DNA from: Rubrivivax sp.
GTDB lineage: Bacteria > Pseudomonadota > Gammaproteobacteria > Burkholderiales > Burkholderiaceae_C
Direction of reading: 5' to 3'
Assembly: GCA_027487905.1 (NCBI GenBank)
Contig: JAIYCR010000009.1
Location: 1-33,803, forward strand
Length of the DNA stretch: 33,803 nt
The notes beneath the pieces were generated by a model. The model did not search any database, had not been told where the DNA came from, and was given only the letters and a program-made list of their open reading frames with translations. Shown piece by piece: positions 23,218 through 32,037 of the stretch. Numbering within the stretch: the stretch's first letter is position 1; the number at the start of each line of letters is the position of its first letter. Position numbers and translations under genes: made by a program.

Positions 23218-24276
23218 GTGTCCCAGCGTTCCATCGTCTCGTCCCGTCGCCGTGCCCTGCTCGTCCGTTCGCTCGCGGTGTCCGGCGGTCTCGCGGGCGG
23301 CGTCCTGCTGGGTTCGCCGGCACGCGCCCAGGCCGGGCCGACCAGCCTGCTCAACGTGAGCTACGACGTGAGCCGGGAGTTCTACAAGGACTTCAACGCC
23401 CTCTTCGCGGCGCACTGGAAGAAGACGACCGGCCAGGACCTCACGCTCAACCAGAGCCACGGCGGCTCCAGCCGCCAGGCCCGCAGCGTCGCCGATGGGC
23501 TCGAGGCCGACGTGATCACGATGAACCAGCACAACGACATCGATGTGCTGCACGCCCGCGGCAACCTGGTGCCGGCCGACTGGGCGCGTCGCCTGCCGAA
23601 CAACAGCAGCCCGACGACCAGCGTGAGCGTGATCCTGGTGCGCAAGGGCAACCCCAAGGCCATCCGCGACTGGAGCGACCTCGGACGAACCGGTGTCTCG
23701 GTGATCGTCCCCAACCCCAAGACCAGCGGCAACGGCCGCTACACCTACCTCGCCGCCTGGGGTGCCGCGCTGGCGCAGGGCCTGACCCCGCAGGCCGCCC
23801 AGGCCCTGGTGACCCGCATCTTCGCCAACGTGCCGGTGCTCGACGGCGGCGGGCGCGGCGCCACCACCACCTTCGCGCAACGCAACCTGGGCGATGCACT
23901 GGTGACCTTCGAATGCGAGGTGCCGCTGATCCAGCGCGAGTTCGGCAACCTCTTCGAGGTGATCTATCCCAGCCGCACCATCCTGGCCGAGAACCCGGTG
24001 AGCGTGGTCGATCGGGTGGTGGACAAGCGCGGCAGCCGCAAGCTCGCCGAGGCCTACCTGCAGTTCCTCTACACCGACGCCGCGCAGGAACTGGCCGCCA
24101 AGCATGCGCTGAGGCCGCGCAACGCCCGGGTGCTGGCAGCCAACGCGCGGCAGTTCCCCAAGGTGGTGACCTTCACCGTGGACGACGTCTTCGGTGGCTG
24201 GACCAAGGCGCAGAAGGACCACTTCAACGACGGCGCCACCTACGACCAGGTCATCCTGGCGGCGAAGGGGCGCTGA
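23218..24276 (+). CDS. Sulfate-type ABC transporter substrate-binding protein, variant pocket
   Basis: A 352-residue paralogue of the preceding gene, alike over its whole length ([50 protein letters not shown]). The GTG start has CGGAG seven bases upstream and leads into a twin-arginine-like signal peptide with ARAQ cleavage near residue 37. At positions that touch sulfate in Sbp it differs: TSGN at 169-172 instead of TSGG, Phe231 in VTFECE instead of Trp, and TMNQHND (101-107) instead of TLALAYD. It may bind another oxyanion or sulfur compound; the ligand is unknown. Its 3' end overlaps the convergent LysR gene by 26 bases. Confidence 0.9.
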   Translation: MSQRSIVSSRRRALLVRSLAVSGGLAGGVLLGSPARAQAGPTSLLNVSYDVSREFYKDFNALFAAHWKKTTGQDLTLNQSHGGSSRQARSVADGLEADVITMNQHNDIDVLHARGNLVPADWARRLPNNSSPTTSVSVILVRKGNPKAIRDWSDLGRTGVSVIVPNPKTSGNGRYTYLAAWGAALAQGLTPQAAQALVTRIFANVPVLDGGGRGATTTFAQRNLGDALVTFECEVPLIQREFGNLFEVIYPSRTILAENPVSVVDRVVDKRGSRKLAEAYLQFLYTDAAQELAAKHALRPRNARVLAANARQFPKVVTFTVDDVFGGWTKAQKDHFNDGATYDQVILAAKGR

Positions 24277-25198
24277 GCGCGGCCTGCACCACCGCCCGGG
24301 TGAGCGTGGGCGCGAAGGTCTCGATGAAGTCGTAGACGAAGCCGCGCAGGAAGCGCCCCCGCTTGAGGGCGACCCGGGTGGTGTTCAAGGCGAAGAGGTG
24401 GCGCGCGTCCAGGGCCACCAGGCCGGTGTCGCGGGCCTCGTCGTAGGCCACCGAGGCGATCACGCCCACCCCGAGGCCGAGTTCGACGTAGGTCTTGATG
24501 ACGTCCGCGTCCATTGCCTGCAGCACGAAACGGGCGCTCAGGCCCGCATGGGCGAAAGCCTCGTCGATGTGGCCGCGTCCGGTATAGCCCGGCTCGTAGG
24601 TCACCAGGGGAAAGGACGCCAGACGGTCCAGCGTGAGTGGCTCGCCCTCGGCCTGTCGCTGCGCTAGCGGATGCCCGTGCGGCACGACCACCGTATGCGT
24701 CCACTGGTAGCACGGCAGCGCCACCAGTTCGGCGCTGTTCTCCAGCGCCTCGGTGGCGATGCCCAGGTCCACCTCGCCCGCCAGCACCTGCTGGGCGATC
24801 TGCCGCGGCGAACCCTGCTGCAGGTGCAGGCTCACGCCCGGGTGGGCCGAACAGAAGTCGCGCACCGAGCCCGGCAACGCATAGCGGGCCTGCGTGTGCG
24901 TGGCCGCGATGCTCAGCAGTCCGGCATCGGCCTGAGCGAAGTCGCCGGTCGCCCGCTTGAGGTTGTCTGCTTCCTGCAGCAGGCGTTCGACGATGGGCAG
25001 CACCACCCGGCCCGGTTCGGTCAGTCCGAGGAAACGGCGACCGGCCCGAACGAAGAGCTCCACGCCGAGCTCGTCCTCCAGGTCGCGCAGTTGCCGGCTG
25101 ACCCCGGGCTGCGAGGTGTGCAGGGCATCGGCTGCGGCGGTCAGGTTGCAGCCGTGGCGGACGGCCTCGCGGAAGGAACGCAGTTGCTGGAAGTTCAT
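24251..25198 (-). CDS. CysB/Cbl-family LysR-type transcriptional regulator
   Basis: A 315-residue LysR regulator. The N-terminal winged helix (MNFQQLRSFREAVRHGCNLTAAADAL, TSQPGVSRQLRDLEDELG) and the co-inducer domain are close to CysB: ATHTQARYALP holds the Thr-Thr-Gln that contacts sulfate in CysB, and TYEPGYTGRGHID and DADVIKTYVELGLGVGVIAS are CysB/Cbl signatures. Such proteins activate sulfate or sulfonate assimilation genes and sense N-acetylserine, sulfate or adenosine phosphosulfate. Whether this is CysB itself or a Cbl-like paralogue cannot be decided here. The adjacent binding-protein genes are likely targets. No clear ribosome-binding site precedes the ATG. Confidence 0.9.
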   Translation of the reverse strand: MNFQQLRSFREAVRHGCNLTAAADALHTSQPGVSRQLRDLEDELGVELFVRAGRRFLGLTEPGRVVLPIVERLLQEADNLKRATGDFAQADAGLLSIAATHTQARYALPGSVRDFCSAHPGVSLHLQQGSPRQIAQQVLAGEVDLGIATEALENSAELVALPCYQWTHTVVVPHGHPLAQRQAEGEPLTLDRLASFPLVTYEPGYTGRGHIDEAFAHAGLSARFVLQAMDADVIKTYVELGLGVGVIASVAYDEARDTGLVALDARHLFALNTTRVALKRGRFLRGFVYDFIETFAPTLTRAVVQAALSAPSPPG

Positions 25199-25429
25199 CG
25201 ACGCACAGGAGGGGCCGGCCAGGACGGAAGCGGGCCGAAGGACTTCGGCAGTGTCCGGGGCGCAGGGGCAGGATCCAAGGACCGAGTGGTTGTCTGCTTA
25301 TGCCCCCGCGCCGCAAGCCGCCGCCGGGCTGTGGGCTGCCCTGCGGATGCACAAGCCTCCTGGCCCTCTGCCCGCGCAGCGGCCCCGGGGCTGCTAGTCT
25401 TCAGGCCAAGCCCGCCGATGGAGTTCGAA

Positions 25430-25969
25430 ATGGCCATTCCGCACCGCCCTGCCCCCGCCCTTTCCCCTGCCCGCCGCTCAACCGCCTGTTCGGCGGTCGG
25501 TCGCCGCACCTGGATGGCCGGCGCGGTGGCGCTGGCACTCGGAGCCGTGGCCGGCCTTCGCACCGGGCAGGCGCAGGCCCAAGGGCCCCGGGTGCCCATC
25601 GCGGTGTGGAAGAGCCCCACCTGTGGCTGCTGCAAGGATTGGGTGACGCACCTGGAGGCGTCCGGCTTCCAGGTGACCGTGCACGACACGGGCAACAACG
25701 CGGCGCGGGCCCGGCTGGGCATTCCGGCACGCCTGGGTTCCTGCCACACCGCGGAGGTCGCGGGCTACGCCATCGAGGGCCACGTGCCCGCCGCAGACAT
25801 CCGCCGCCTGCTGGCCGACCGCCCCAAGGCGGTGGGCTTGACCGTTCCAGGCATGCCCGTGGGTTCTCCCGGCATGGACGGCCCGGCCTACGGGGGCCGA
25901 CGCGACCCCTACGAGGTGCTGCTGGTGGCCAAGGACGGCAGCACCCAGGTCTACGCGCGATACGGCTGA
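25430..25969 (+). CDS. DUF411 metal-binding protein
   Basis: A 179-residue exported protein. A twin-arginine-like signal (GRRTWMAGAVALALGAVAG, about residues 24-42) is followed by a DUF411 domain: SPTCGCCKDW with Cys65, Cys67 and Cys68, then SCHTAEVAGYAIEGHVP with Cys105, His106 and His117, and VPGMPVGSPGMD. Proteins of this family are often encoded beside copper-resistance genes and are thought to bind copper or other soft metals in the periplasm; no copper genes are seen nearby. The ATG at 25430 has GGAG six bases upstream; an ATG at 25418 in the same frame is the alternative. Divergent from the LysR gene across a 231-base gap without other features. Confidence 0.87.
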   Translation: MAIPHRPAPALSPARRSTACSAVGRRTWMAGAVALALGAVAGLRTGQAQAQGPRVPIAVWKSPTCGCCKDWVTHLEASGFQVTVHDTGNNAARARLGIPARLGSCHTAEVAGYAIEGHVPAADIRRLLADRPKAVGLTVPGMPVGSPGMDGPAYGGRRDPYEVLLVAKDGSTQVYARYG

Positions 25970-26173
25970 GGGCGCCGGGCTGGCGGGCCAGGTCGATGGT
26001 TTGACGTTCAGCCTCCGTTCTTTTTTTTCGTTCGGATCCTCATCCAGGACCCCTCGGCGCCGGAACAGTGCGCCGCGGCGCATCGCTTCGTCGCCGAGGC
26101 CACCGCTCGTGACCTTCGACGCCGCAGCCGCACGTCTGCCGCGCGGTGAACTTCTGCAATAGCCCGAACCGCC

Positions 26174-26213
26174 CAAAGAAAACGGGCCAACCCCTTGTGG
26201 GAGTTGGCCCGTT
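26174..26213 (-). terminator. Rho-independent terminator of tRNA-Pro
   Basis: On the minus strand an 11-bp perfect stem AACGGGCCAAC / GTTGGCCCGTT (26213-26203 with 26191-26181) with an 11-base loop is followed by TTTTCTTT. It begins nine bases after the tRNA 3' end and would end the tRNA transcript and any read-through from the merR side. Confidence 0.9.
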
Positions 26214-26221
26214 CGATTCAG

Positions 26222-26299
<78 letters not shown>

Positions 26300-26353
26300 C
26301 TGAATCCAAGATTCTAGCGTGTTTTCGGCCCTGCTCCGGGCCGCCGTGAGTCT

Positions 26354-27124
26354 TCAGGCATCCAGAAGTCGGCGGATGAAGAGAAGCTCTGCCCGCAACT
26401 CGGCCTGCCAGCGGGTTGCAGCGCCGACCGGATCGAAGCTCTCACCGGTCGACGGCCCGGCGGGAGTCGATGCGCTGGCCAGGCGAGGCAAGGCCGCGGC
26501 GCCCCAGACGGCTTCGCGCTCGACCTCCTGCGGACTGAGGTCGGTGACGCGTCGGCCCCACTGGGTCCGTGCCGGTCGGCTGGTCGCGGCGCGGAGACCG
26601 TCCGAGGCGGAGTCGCCGGCGAGTGCGCTGCCGGGCTCGGGGTGCGCGGCTGATGAGGATGAAGACAGCGAGGGCCCGGGCATGCCGGGTCGGGGAGAGA
26701 CACCCGCCGAGGCATCGTTGCAAGGGCCTGCCGCCGGCACCGGATGGCCGGTGCGCAGCGCCGCATCCGCGCCGGCATCTTCGAACACCCCTTCTGCCGC
26801 CCGCAGCGCAGCGGCGCCCTGCTCAGGTGACGACGGCGCGTCGGGCAACACGAAATCGCCCGGGCCCGCGGGGGCGTCGGCCAGGCGGTTGCGCGCCCCG
26901 CTGATGGTGAAGCCCTGGTCGTAGAGCAGCTCGCGGATGCGCCGGATCAGCAGCACCTCGTGGTGCTGGTAGTAGCGCCGGTTGCCGCGGCGCTTCATCG
27001 GCTTGAGCTGCGCGAACTCCTGCTCCCAGTAGCGCAGCACGTAGGGCTTCACGCCGCACAGGTCGCTGACCTCGCCGATCGTGAAGTAGCGCTTCGCAGG
27101 AATCGCTGGAAGCGATTTCTCCAT
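26354..27124 (-). CDS. MerR-family transcriptional regulator with long low-complexity linker
   Basis: A 256-residue protein. Residues 12-83 form a MerR winged-helix domain (YFTIGEVSDLCGVKPYVLRYWEQEFAQLKPMKRRGNRRYY), of the MlrA-like type that is regularly found after ihfA in Proteobacteria. The following ~110 residues are rich in Ala, Pro, Ser and Gly with no recognisable fold, and the end (RWQAELRAELLFIRRLLDA) matches the short C-terminal helix of shorter relatives, which are usually about 120-150 residues. The linker thus looks like an expanded disordered insert. The ligand is unknown. The ATG at 27124 was chosen; a TTG at 27133 is also in frame. It is 34 bases after ihfA. Confidence 0.88.
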   Translation of the reverse strand: MEKSLPAIPAKRYFTIGEVSDLCGVKPYVLRYWEQEFAQLKPMKRRGNRRYYQHHEVLLIRRIRELLYDQGFTISGARNRLADAPAGPGDFVLPDAPSSPEQGAAALRAAEGVFEDAGADAALRTGHPVPAAGPCNDASAGVSPRPGMPGPSLSSSSSAAHPEPGSALAGDSASDGLRAATSRPARTQWGRRVTDLSPQEVEREAVWGAAALPRLASASTPAGPSTGESFDPVGAATRWQAELRAELLFIRRLLDA

Positions 27125-27158
27125 ATGGATCAACGCAGTCTGGGAGTTTCCTCAGACT

Positions 27159-27554
27159 TTACTCGAAGTCTTCCGGCGGCGGCGTGTCGCCCTGCACGAG
27201 GGCCTTGAGCTTGTGGCTGGCGTGGAAGGTCACGACGTTGCGGGCCTTGATGGGAATGCTCTCGCCGGTGCGCGGGTTGCGCCCGGGGCGCGGTGCCTTG
27301 CGGCGGATGTTGAAGTTGCCGAAGCCCGACAGCTTCACGTCCTGCCCGGCAACCAGGGTGCCGTGGACGATCTCGAAGAAGGCTTCGACCATGTCCTTGG
27401 ACTCGCGCTTGTTCAGGCCCAGGCGGTCGAAGAGGCGGTCGGACAGTTCGGCCTTGGTCAGCGTGGGCGTGTCCAGTGTGGCCAGCGCCGGTGCGGCGGG
27501 CCGCGTGGGCTCGTCGGGTTCCGGCAGCGTAGGGGTCGTCGGCGCGGGGGTCAT
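27159..27554 (-). CDS. ihfA: Integration host factor alpha subunit
   Basis: A 131-residue DNA-bending protein that pairs with IHF-beta. From about residue 31 it follows the family ([70 protein letters not shown]), including the RPGRNP arm with the intercalating proline. The ~30-residue Pro/Thr-rich N-terminal extension is absent from the 99-residue E. coli protein; extended forms occur in Burkholderiales. A later start is not available as an ATG. It lies 51 bases after pheT, the usual pheST-ihfA order. Confidence 0.95.
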   Translation of the reverse strand: MTPAPTTPTLPEPDEPTRPAAPALATLDTPTLTKAELSDRLFDRLGLNKRESKDMVEAFFEIVHGTLVAGQDVKLSGFGNFNIRRKAPRPGRNPRTGESIPIKARNVVTFHASHKLKALVQGDTPPPEDFE

Positions 27555-27605
27555 CGCAGCTTTCGGTGGGGTGCTCGGGCCTGGGGGTTGCGGGACGGCA
27601 CGGGC

Positions 27606-30032
27606 TCAGCCGCGCAGGCGGGCGCCCAGGCGCTCGCCGAGCGCCTGCACGATGCGGGCCACGTCGGCGTCGATGCGCTCGTCGGTCAGGGTCTGGGCGT
27701 CGTCCCGCAGTTCGAGCCGAACGGCCAGGCTGCGCTCGCCGGCGGCGATTTCCGCAGTCGGCTGGGCGGGGCGGAACACATCGAAAAGCGATGCCGAGCG
27801 CAGGTGGGCGGCGCCCGCTGCGTGCACCGCCTGCATCAGCGTGTCGTGCCCGACGCCATCGGCCACCACCAGGGCCAGGTCGCGCCAGGCGCTGTGCTGG
27901 CGAGACAGCGGCTGAGGCTGCGGCAAGGCTCGCTGCACGACGCGCGCGAGGTCGAGTTCGAAGAGGATGGGCGCGCCGGGCAGGTCGTAGGCCTGGCGCC
28001 AGCGGGGGTGCAGCTCGCCGATGACGCCGGCCACCTCGCCTTCCACCTCCACCAGGGCGCTGCGCCCGGGGTGGAGCGCCGGGTGGGACGCAGGCCGGAA
28101 GCGCAGCGACTGCGGGGCGAAGAGCTGCTCGACGTCGCCCTTGACGTCGAAGAAGTCCACCGCACGCTCCTTCAGGCCCCATTGCGGATCGTCCGCCGGG
28201 CCGAAGGCCAGCCCTGCCAGCCGCAGTGGCTGCTCCAGGCCACCCACCGAAACCGGCCCGTCGACGGCGTCGTCGCGGCGCCAGAACACGCGCCCGATCT
28301 CGAAGAGCCGGGCGCGCGAGGTCTTGCGGGCCAGGTTGCCGCGCAGCGCGCCGAGCAGGCTTCCCAGCAGGCTGGTGCGCATGACCGACAGCTGCGAGGC
28401 GATGGGGTTGAGCACGCGGATGGGGTTGGCACAGCCGTGCAGCTCGCGCTCCCAGCGCTCGTCGACGAAGCTGTAGTTCACCGTTTCGAAGTAGCCCAGG
28501 GTGGCCAGCAGGTGGCGCAGCGCGTGCACCGGGCGCTGCGCCTCGGGCTGCGGCCGCGCGCCGATGGGGCCGAGGGGCGCGCTGCGTGGCAGCTGTTCAT
28601 AGCCGATGAGCCGGGCCACCTCCTCGATCAGGTCCTCCTCGATCTGGATGTCGAAGCGCCAGCTCGGAGGCGTGACGGTGAACACGCCGTCGCGCTCGGT
28701 GCAGGCGAAGCCCAACCGGTCGAGCACGCCCGCGCAATCGGCCACTTGCAGCGGCATGCCGATGACCTTGGCCGCCCGCGCGACCCGCAGCGTCACCGGC
28801 GAGCGCACCGGAAGGCGGGGCTGCTGGTCATCCACCGGGCCGCAGCGGGTCTGCTCGCCGCCGCAGATGTCCAGGATCAGCCGGGTGATGTGCTCCAGGT
28901 GCTCCACCGTGCCCTGTGCGTCCACGCCACGCTCGAAGCGGTGGCCGGCATCGGTGGAGAAGGCATAGCGGCGCGAGCGGCCGGCCACCGCCTCGGGCCA
29001 CCAGAAGGCGGCCTCGACGTAGATGTCGCGGGTGTCGTCGCCCACGGCGGTGGCGTCGCCGCCCATGATGCCGGCCAGGCTCTCGACGGCCTGCGCATCG
29101 GCGATCACGCCCACCTGTCCGTCCAGTTCCACCGTGTTGCCGTTCAGCAGCTTGAGCGTCTCGCCGGCACGCGCCCAGCGCACGGTGAGCCCGCCGTGGA
29201 TGCGCTGCAGGTCGAATATGTGGGTGGGCCGACCGAGCTCGAACATCACGTAGTTGGAGATGTCCACCAGCGCGCTGACCGAGCGCTGTCCGCAGCGCGC
29301 CAGGCGCTGGACCATCCAGTCCGGTGTCCGCGCCTTGGGGTTCACACCCCGGATCACCCGGCCCGAGAAACGGCCGCACAGGTCGGTGGCTTCGATCTGC
29401 ACCGGCAGCACCTCGTCCAGCGTGGGCGGCACCGGCACAAAGGCCGGCCGGTGCAGCGGCGCCCCGGTGAGCGCGGACAGCTCACGGGCCACGCCGTGCA
29501 CGCTCAGCACATGGCCCAGGTTGGGCGTGAGCTTGAGCGTGAAGAGGGTGTCATCCAGCGCCAGGTGCTGGCGCAGGTCCTGCCCGACGGGCGCATCGTC
29601 GGCCAGCAGGTGCAGGCCGGCCGCGTCGTCGGCGATGTGCAGCTCGCTGGCCGAACACAGCATGCCCTGGCTTTCCACGCCGCGCAGCTGCCCCAGGCGG
29701 ATGGCGAAGGGCTCGGCCCCGGCCTCGGGCGGCGGCAGCACCGCGCCCACCTGGGCGCAGGGCACGCGGATGCCCGGGCGCACGTTAGGCGCACCGCAGA
29801 CGATCTGCAGCGGCTGCGCGCCGCCGACGTCGACGGTGCACACCTTGAGCCGGTCCGCGTTCGGGTGCTGCGAGACCGCGAGCACCGCGCCCACGACCAC
29901 GCCGCTGAACGGCGGGGCCGCCGGTTGCAGGGCCTCGACCTCGAAGCCGGCCATGGTCAGGCGCTCGGCCAGTTCGGCCGTGCCGATCGGCGGGTTGCAA
30001 AAGCTGCGCAGCCAGGATTCGGGGAATTGCAT
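27606..30032 (-). CDS. pheT: Phenylalanine-tRNA ligase beta subunit
   Basis: An 808-residue subunit of the (alpha-beta)2 enzyme that charges tRNA-Phe. In order: N-terminal B1 and tRNA-binding EMAP-like region (MQFPESWLRSF, VGAVLAVSQHPNADRLKVCTVDVG), the B3/B4 editing domain (DISNYVMFELGRPTHIFD), B5 region, the catalytic-like core (NPIRVLNPIASQLSVMRTSLLGSLL) and the C-terminal FDX-ACB anticodon-binding domain (FDVFRPAQPTAEIAAGERSLAVRLELRD). The length is typical. It lies 72 bases downstream of pheS. Confidence 0.97.
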   Translation of the reverse strand: MQFPESWLRSFCNPPIGTAELAERLTMAGFEVEALQPAAPPFSGVVVGAVLAVSQHPNADRLKVCTVDVGGAQPLQIVCGAPNVRPGIRVPCAQVGAVLPPPEAGAEPFAIRLGQLRGVESQGMLCSASELHIADDAAGLHLLADDAPVGQDLRQHLALDDTLFTLKLTPNLGHVLSVHGVARELSALTGAPLHRPAFVPVPPTLDEVLPVQIEATDLCGRFSGRVIRGVNPKARTPDWMVQRLARCGQRSVSALVDISNYVMFELGRPTHIFDLQRIHGGLTVRWARAGETLKLLNGNTVELDGQVGVIADAQAVESLAGIMGGDATAVGDDTRDIYVEAAFWWPEAVAGRSRRYAFSTDAGHRFERGVDAQGTVEHLEHITRLILDICGGEQTRCGPVDDQQPRLPVRSPVTLRVARAAKVIGMPLQVADCAGVLDRLGFACTERDGVFTVTPPSWRFDIQIEEDLIEEVARLIGYEQLPRSAPLGPIGARPQPEAQRPVHALRHLLATLGYFETVNYSFVDERWERELHGCANPIRVLNPIASQLSVMRTSLLGSLLGALRGNLARKTSRARLFEIGRVFWRRDDAVDGPVSVGGLEQPLRLAGLAFGPADDPQWGLKERAVDFFDVKGDVEQLFAPQSLRFRPASHPALHPGRSALVEVEGEVAGVIGELHPRWRQAYDLPGAPILFELDLARVVQRALPQPQPLSRQHSAWRDLALVVADGVGHDTLMQAVHAAGAAHLRSASLFDVFRPAQPTAEIAAGERSLAVRLELRDDAQTLTDERIDADVARIVQALGERLGARLRG

Positions 30033-30104
30033 GGCGGGGTCTGAGGGAAGGATCCAGGAGATGGGGGTGGCCGCCTCGGGATGCGGCCGCGACGCCTGCG
30101 CGCC

Positions 30105-31226
30105 TCAGCGGAAGGCGCCCAGGAAGCGCAGGTCGCCTTCGAAGAACTGGCGCAGGTCGCCCACGCCGTAGCGCAGCATCGCCAGACGGTCGATGCCCGA
30201 GCCGAAGGCGAAGCCGATGTGGCGTTCCGGGTCCAGGCCCATGTTGCGGATCACCTGCGGGTGCACCTGCCCGGAGCCGGACACCTCCAGCCAGCGGCCC
30301 GCCAGCGGTCCCTGCTCGAAACGGATGTCGATCTCCGCGCTCGGTTCGGTGAAGGGGAAGTAGCTGGGCCGGAAACGAAGCTCCAGGGCGTCGGTCTCGA
30401 AGAAGGCGCGGATGAAGTCGAGGTAGACGACCTTCAGGTCCTTGAAGCTGACGTTCTCGCCCACCCACAGGCCCTCGACCTGGTGGAACATCGGCGAGTG
30501 AGTGGCGTCGCTGTCCACGCGGTAGGTGCGGCCCGGGGCGATGACGCGGATGTCGGGCATGCCCTCGCCCCGGTCGAGTGCGGCACGGTGGCGAGCCACA
30601 TGCGCCCGCGCATAGCGGATCTGCATCGGCGAGGTGTGCGGCCGCAGGTTGAGCCAGCGGCCCTCGGCGTCCTTCAGGTCGACGTAGAAGGTGTCCTGCA
30701 TCGAGCGCGCCGGATGGTTCTCCGGGTTGTTCAGCGCGGTGAAGCTGAACCAGTCGGTCTCGATCTCGGGGCCGTCGGCAACGTCGAAGCCCATCGAGCC
30801 GAAGATGGCCTCGATGCGCTCCATCGTGCGGCTGATCGGGTGCACGGCGCCGGTGCGGCGGGCACGGCCGGGCAAGGTGATGTCCAGCGCCTCGGCGGCG
30901 AGCTGTCGCTCGAGCTCGGCGTCGGCCAGGGCCTGGCGGCGTGCCTGCAGCGCCGCCTCGACCTGCTGCTTGACGGCATTGATGGCCGCGCCCTGGGCCT
31001 TCTTCTGCTCGGGCGAAAGCGCGCCCAGAGCCTTCATCTGCTCGGTGAGCGCACCGGTCTTGCCCAGGTAGCGCGCCTTGGCGTCTTCGAGCGCGGCCGG
31101 CGTGGCGGCGGCCGAGAAATCGGCGGCGGCGCGCGCGGCGAGGCCTTCGAGCGCACCGGAGGGCGCCGCTATCGCGGGTGGCGTGTCGGCTGGGGTCGGG
31201 GCGGCGTTGTCGCGCGCTGCGGTCAT
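30105..31226 (-). CDS. pheS: Phenylalanine-tRNA ligase alpha subunit
   Basis: A 373-residue catalytic subunit with an N-terminal coiled coil (about 25-110) and class II synthetase core: [28 protein letters not shown], motif 2 around [21 protein letters not shown], phenylalanine-pocket residues in [14 protein letters not shown], and motif 3 [17 protein letters not shown]. Two in-frame ATGs compete: 31226, with GGTGG six bases upstream, and 31238, which directly follows the T-run of a terminator hairpin and has no ribosome-binding site. The first is preferred. The hairpin just upstream is a candidate attenuator. Confidence 0.95.
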   Translation of the reverse strand: MTAARDNAAPTPADTPPAIAAPSGALEGLAARAAADFSAAATPAALEDAKARYLGKTGALTEQMKALGALSPEQKKAQGAAINAVKQQVEAALQARRQALADAELERQLAAEALDITLPGRARRTGAVHPISRTMERIEAIFGSMGFDVADGPEIETDWFSFTALNNPENHPARSMQDTFYVDLKDAEGRWLNLRPHTSPMQIRYARAHVARHRAALDRGEGMPDIRVIAPGRTYRVDSDATHSPMFHQVEGLWVGENVSFKDLKVVYLDFIRAFFETDALELRFRPSYFPFTEPSAEIDIRFEQGPLAGRWLEVSGSGQVHPQVIRNMGLDPERHIGFAFGSGIDRLAMLRYGVGDLRQFFEGDLRFLGAFR

Positions 31227-31239
31227 CGGGTCCACCATC

Positions 31240-31271
31240 AAAAAAGGCCGCCTGCAGCAACAGGACGGCCT
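31240..31271 (-). terminator. Intrinsic terminator / candidate attenuator in front of pheS
   Basis: On the minus strand AGGCCG-t-CCTG-ttgctg-CAGG-CGGCCT forms a 10-bp stem with one bulged T and is followed by TTTTTT. It ends only 13 bases before the pheS ATG at 31226. It can end the infC-rpmI-rplT message and at the same time limit read-through into pheST. Two more strong hairpins precede it in the 128-base rplT-pheS gap (stems around 31315-31340 and 31282-31300). A GTG-started 13-codon frame over the hairpin ends in a single Phe codon, so a classic Phe-rich leader peptide is not seen. Confidence 0.75.
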
Positions 31272-31354
31272 CGTCTCACCAAGGCCCGCGGGTCGCGGGC
31301 CGGGGGGATGCAGAGCCCGTGCGGCCACCCGGGCCGCACGGCTGCGGTCGGGCT

Positions 31355-31711
31355 TCAGGCGTTCTGGGCCTTGACCTTCTCGACGATGCTGGCAAAGCCA
31401 GCCGGGTCACGCACGGCCATGTCGGCCAGCACCTTGCGGTCGATGCCGATGGCAGCCTTCTTCAGCCCGTTCATGAACTTGCTGTAGGTGAGGCCGGCCA
31501 TGCGGGCGGCCGCGTTGATGCGGGCGATCCACAGGCGACGGAACACGCGCTTGCGGGCGCGGCGGTCGCGATAGGCGTATTGCCCGGCGCGCATGACCGC
31601 CTGCTTGGCGATGCGATAGACGTTCTTGCGGCGGCCCCGGAAGCCCTTGGCAAGGGCGAGGACCTTCTTGTGGCGGGCGCGGGCGGTGACGCCACGTTTG
31701 ACGCGAGGCAT
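31355..31711 (-). CDS. rplT: 50S ribosomal protein L20
   Basis: A 118-residue, very basic protein with the family start [18 protein letters not shown] and the blocks [31 protein letters not shown] and [25 protein letters not shown]20 is needed early in 50S assembly and, in several bacteria, represses its own operon by binding the rpmI leader. It follows rpmI by 45 bases. Confidence 0.98.
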   Translation of the reverse strand: MPRVKRGVTARARHKKVLALAKGFRGRRKNVYRIAKQAVMRAGQYAYRDRRARKRVFRRLWIARINAAARMAGLTYSKFMNGLKKAAIGIDRKVLADMAVRDPAGFASIVEKVKAQNA

Positions 31712-31756
31712 GGTGGTGTTTCCTTACGAAGCGATCAGGGATGAGGCGGACGCGGC

Positions 31757-31960
31757 TCAGAGGCCCGCGTACGGCAGCATCTGGGCCATGTGGCCCATGT
31801 TGGTCTCGTGCACGTTGACGGCGCCGCGCAGGTGGCGCTTGTTCTTCGTGGACTTCTTCGTGAGGATGTGGCGCTTGAACGCCTGACCGCGCTTGACGGT
31901 GCCACCCGGACGCACGCGGAACCGCTTGGCCGCGCTCTTCTTGGTCTTCATCTTGGGCAT
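31757..31960 (-). CDS. rpmI: 50S ribosomal protein L35
   Basis: A 67-residue protein with the family sequence [44 protein letters not shown] and the end [11 protein letters not shown]. The ATG at 31960 has AAGGAG about six bases upstream; a longer frame to 32023 is not real. Middle gene of infC-rpmI-rplT. Confidence 0.97.
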   Translation of the reverse strand: MPKMKTKKSAAKRFRVRPGGTVKRGQAFKRHILTKKSTKNKRHLRGAVNVHETNMGHMAQMLPYAGL

Positions 31961-32037
31961 TGCTGCTCCTTCTTGATTGCTGCTGCAGGCGCCGGCATTC
32001 ATTGCCGTCTTGATGGCCTGCAACCGCTTGTGAGGTC

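Noticed and set aside
26019-26030. T-run after the DUF411 gene as a terminator
   Set aside because: No inverted repeat directly precedes the T-run on the plus strand, so it does not form an intrinsic terminator.
26008-26190. Small minus-strand open frame of 60 codons downstream of tRNA-Pro
   Set aside because: It runs across the terminator region and has Arg-rich random composition, no ribosome-binding site and no recognised family.
26330-26348. CGGCCC/GGGCCG hairpin after merR as a terminator
   Set aside because: In the direction of merR transcription it is followed by A residues and not T, so it is not an intrinsic terminator.
27213-30044. Plus-strand open frame of 943 codons opposite ihfA and pheT
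   Set aside because: Shadow of pheT; composition is abnormal for a protein and no motif is present.
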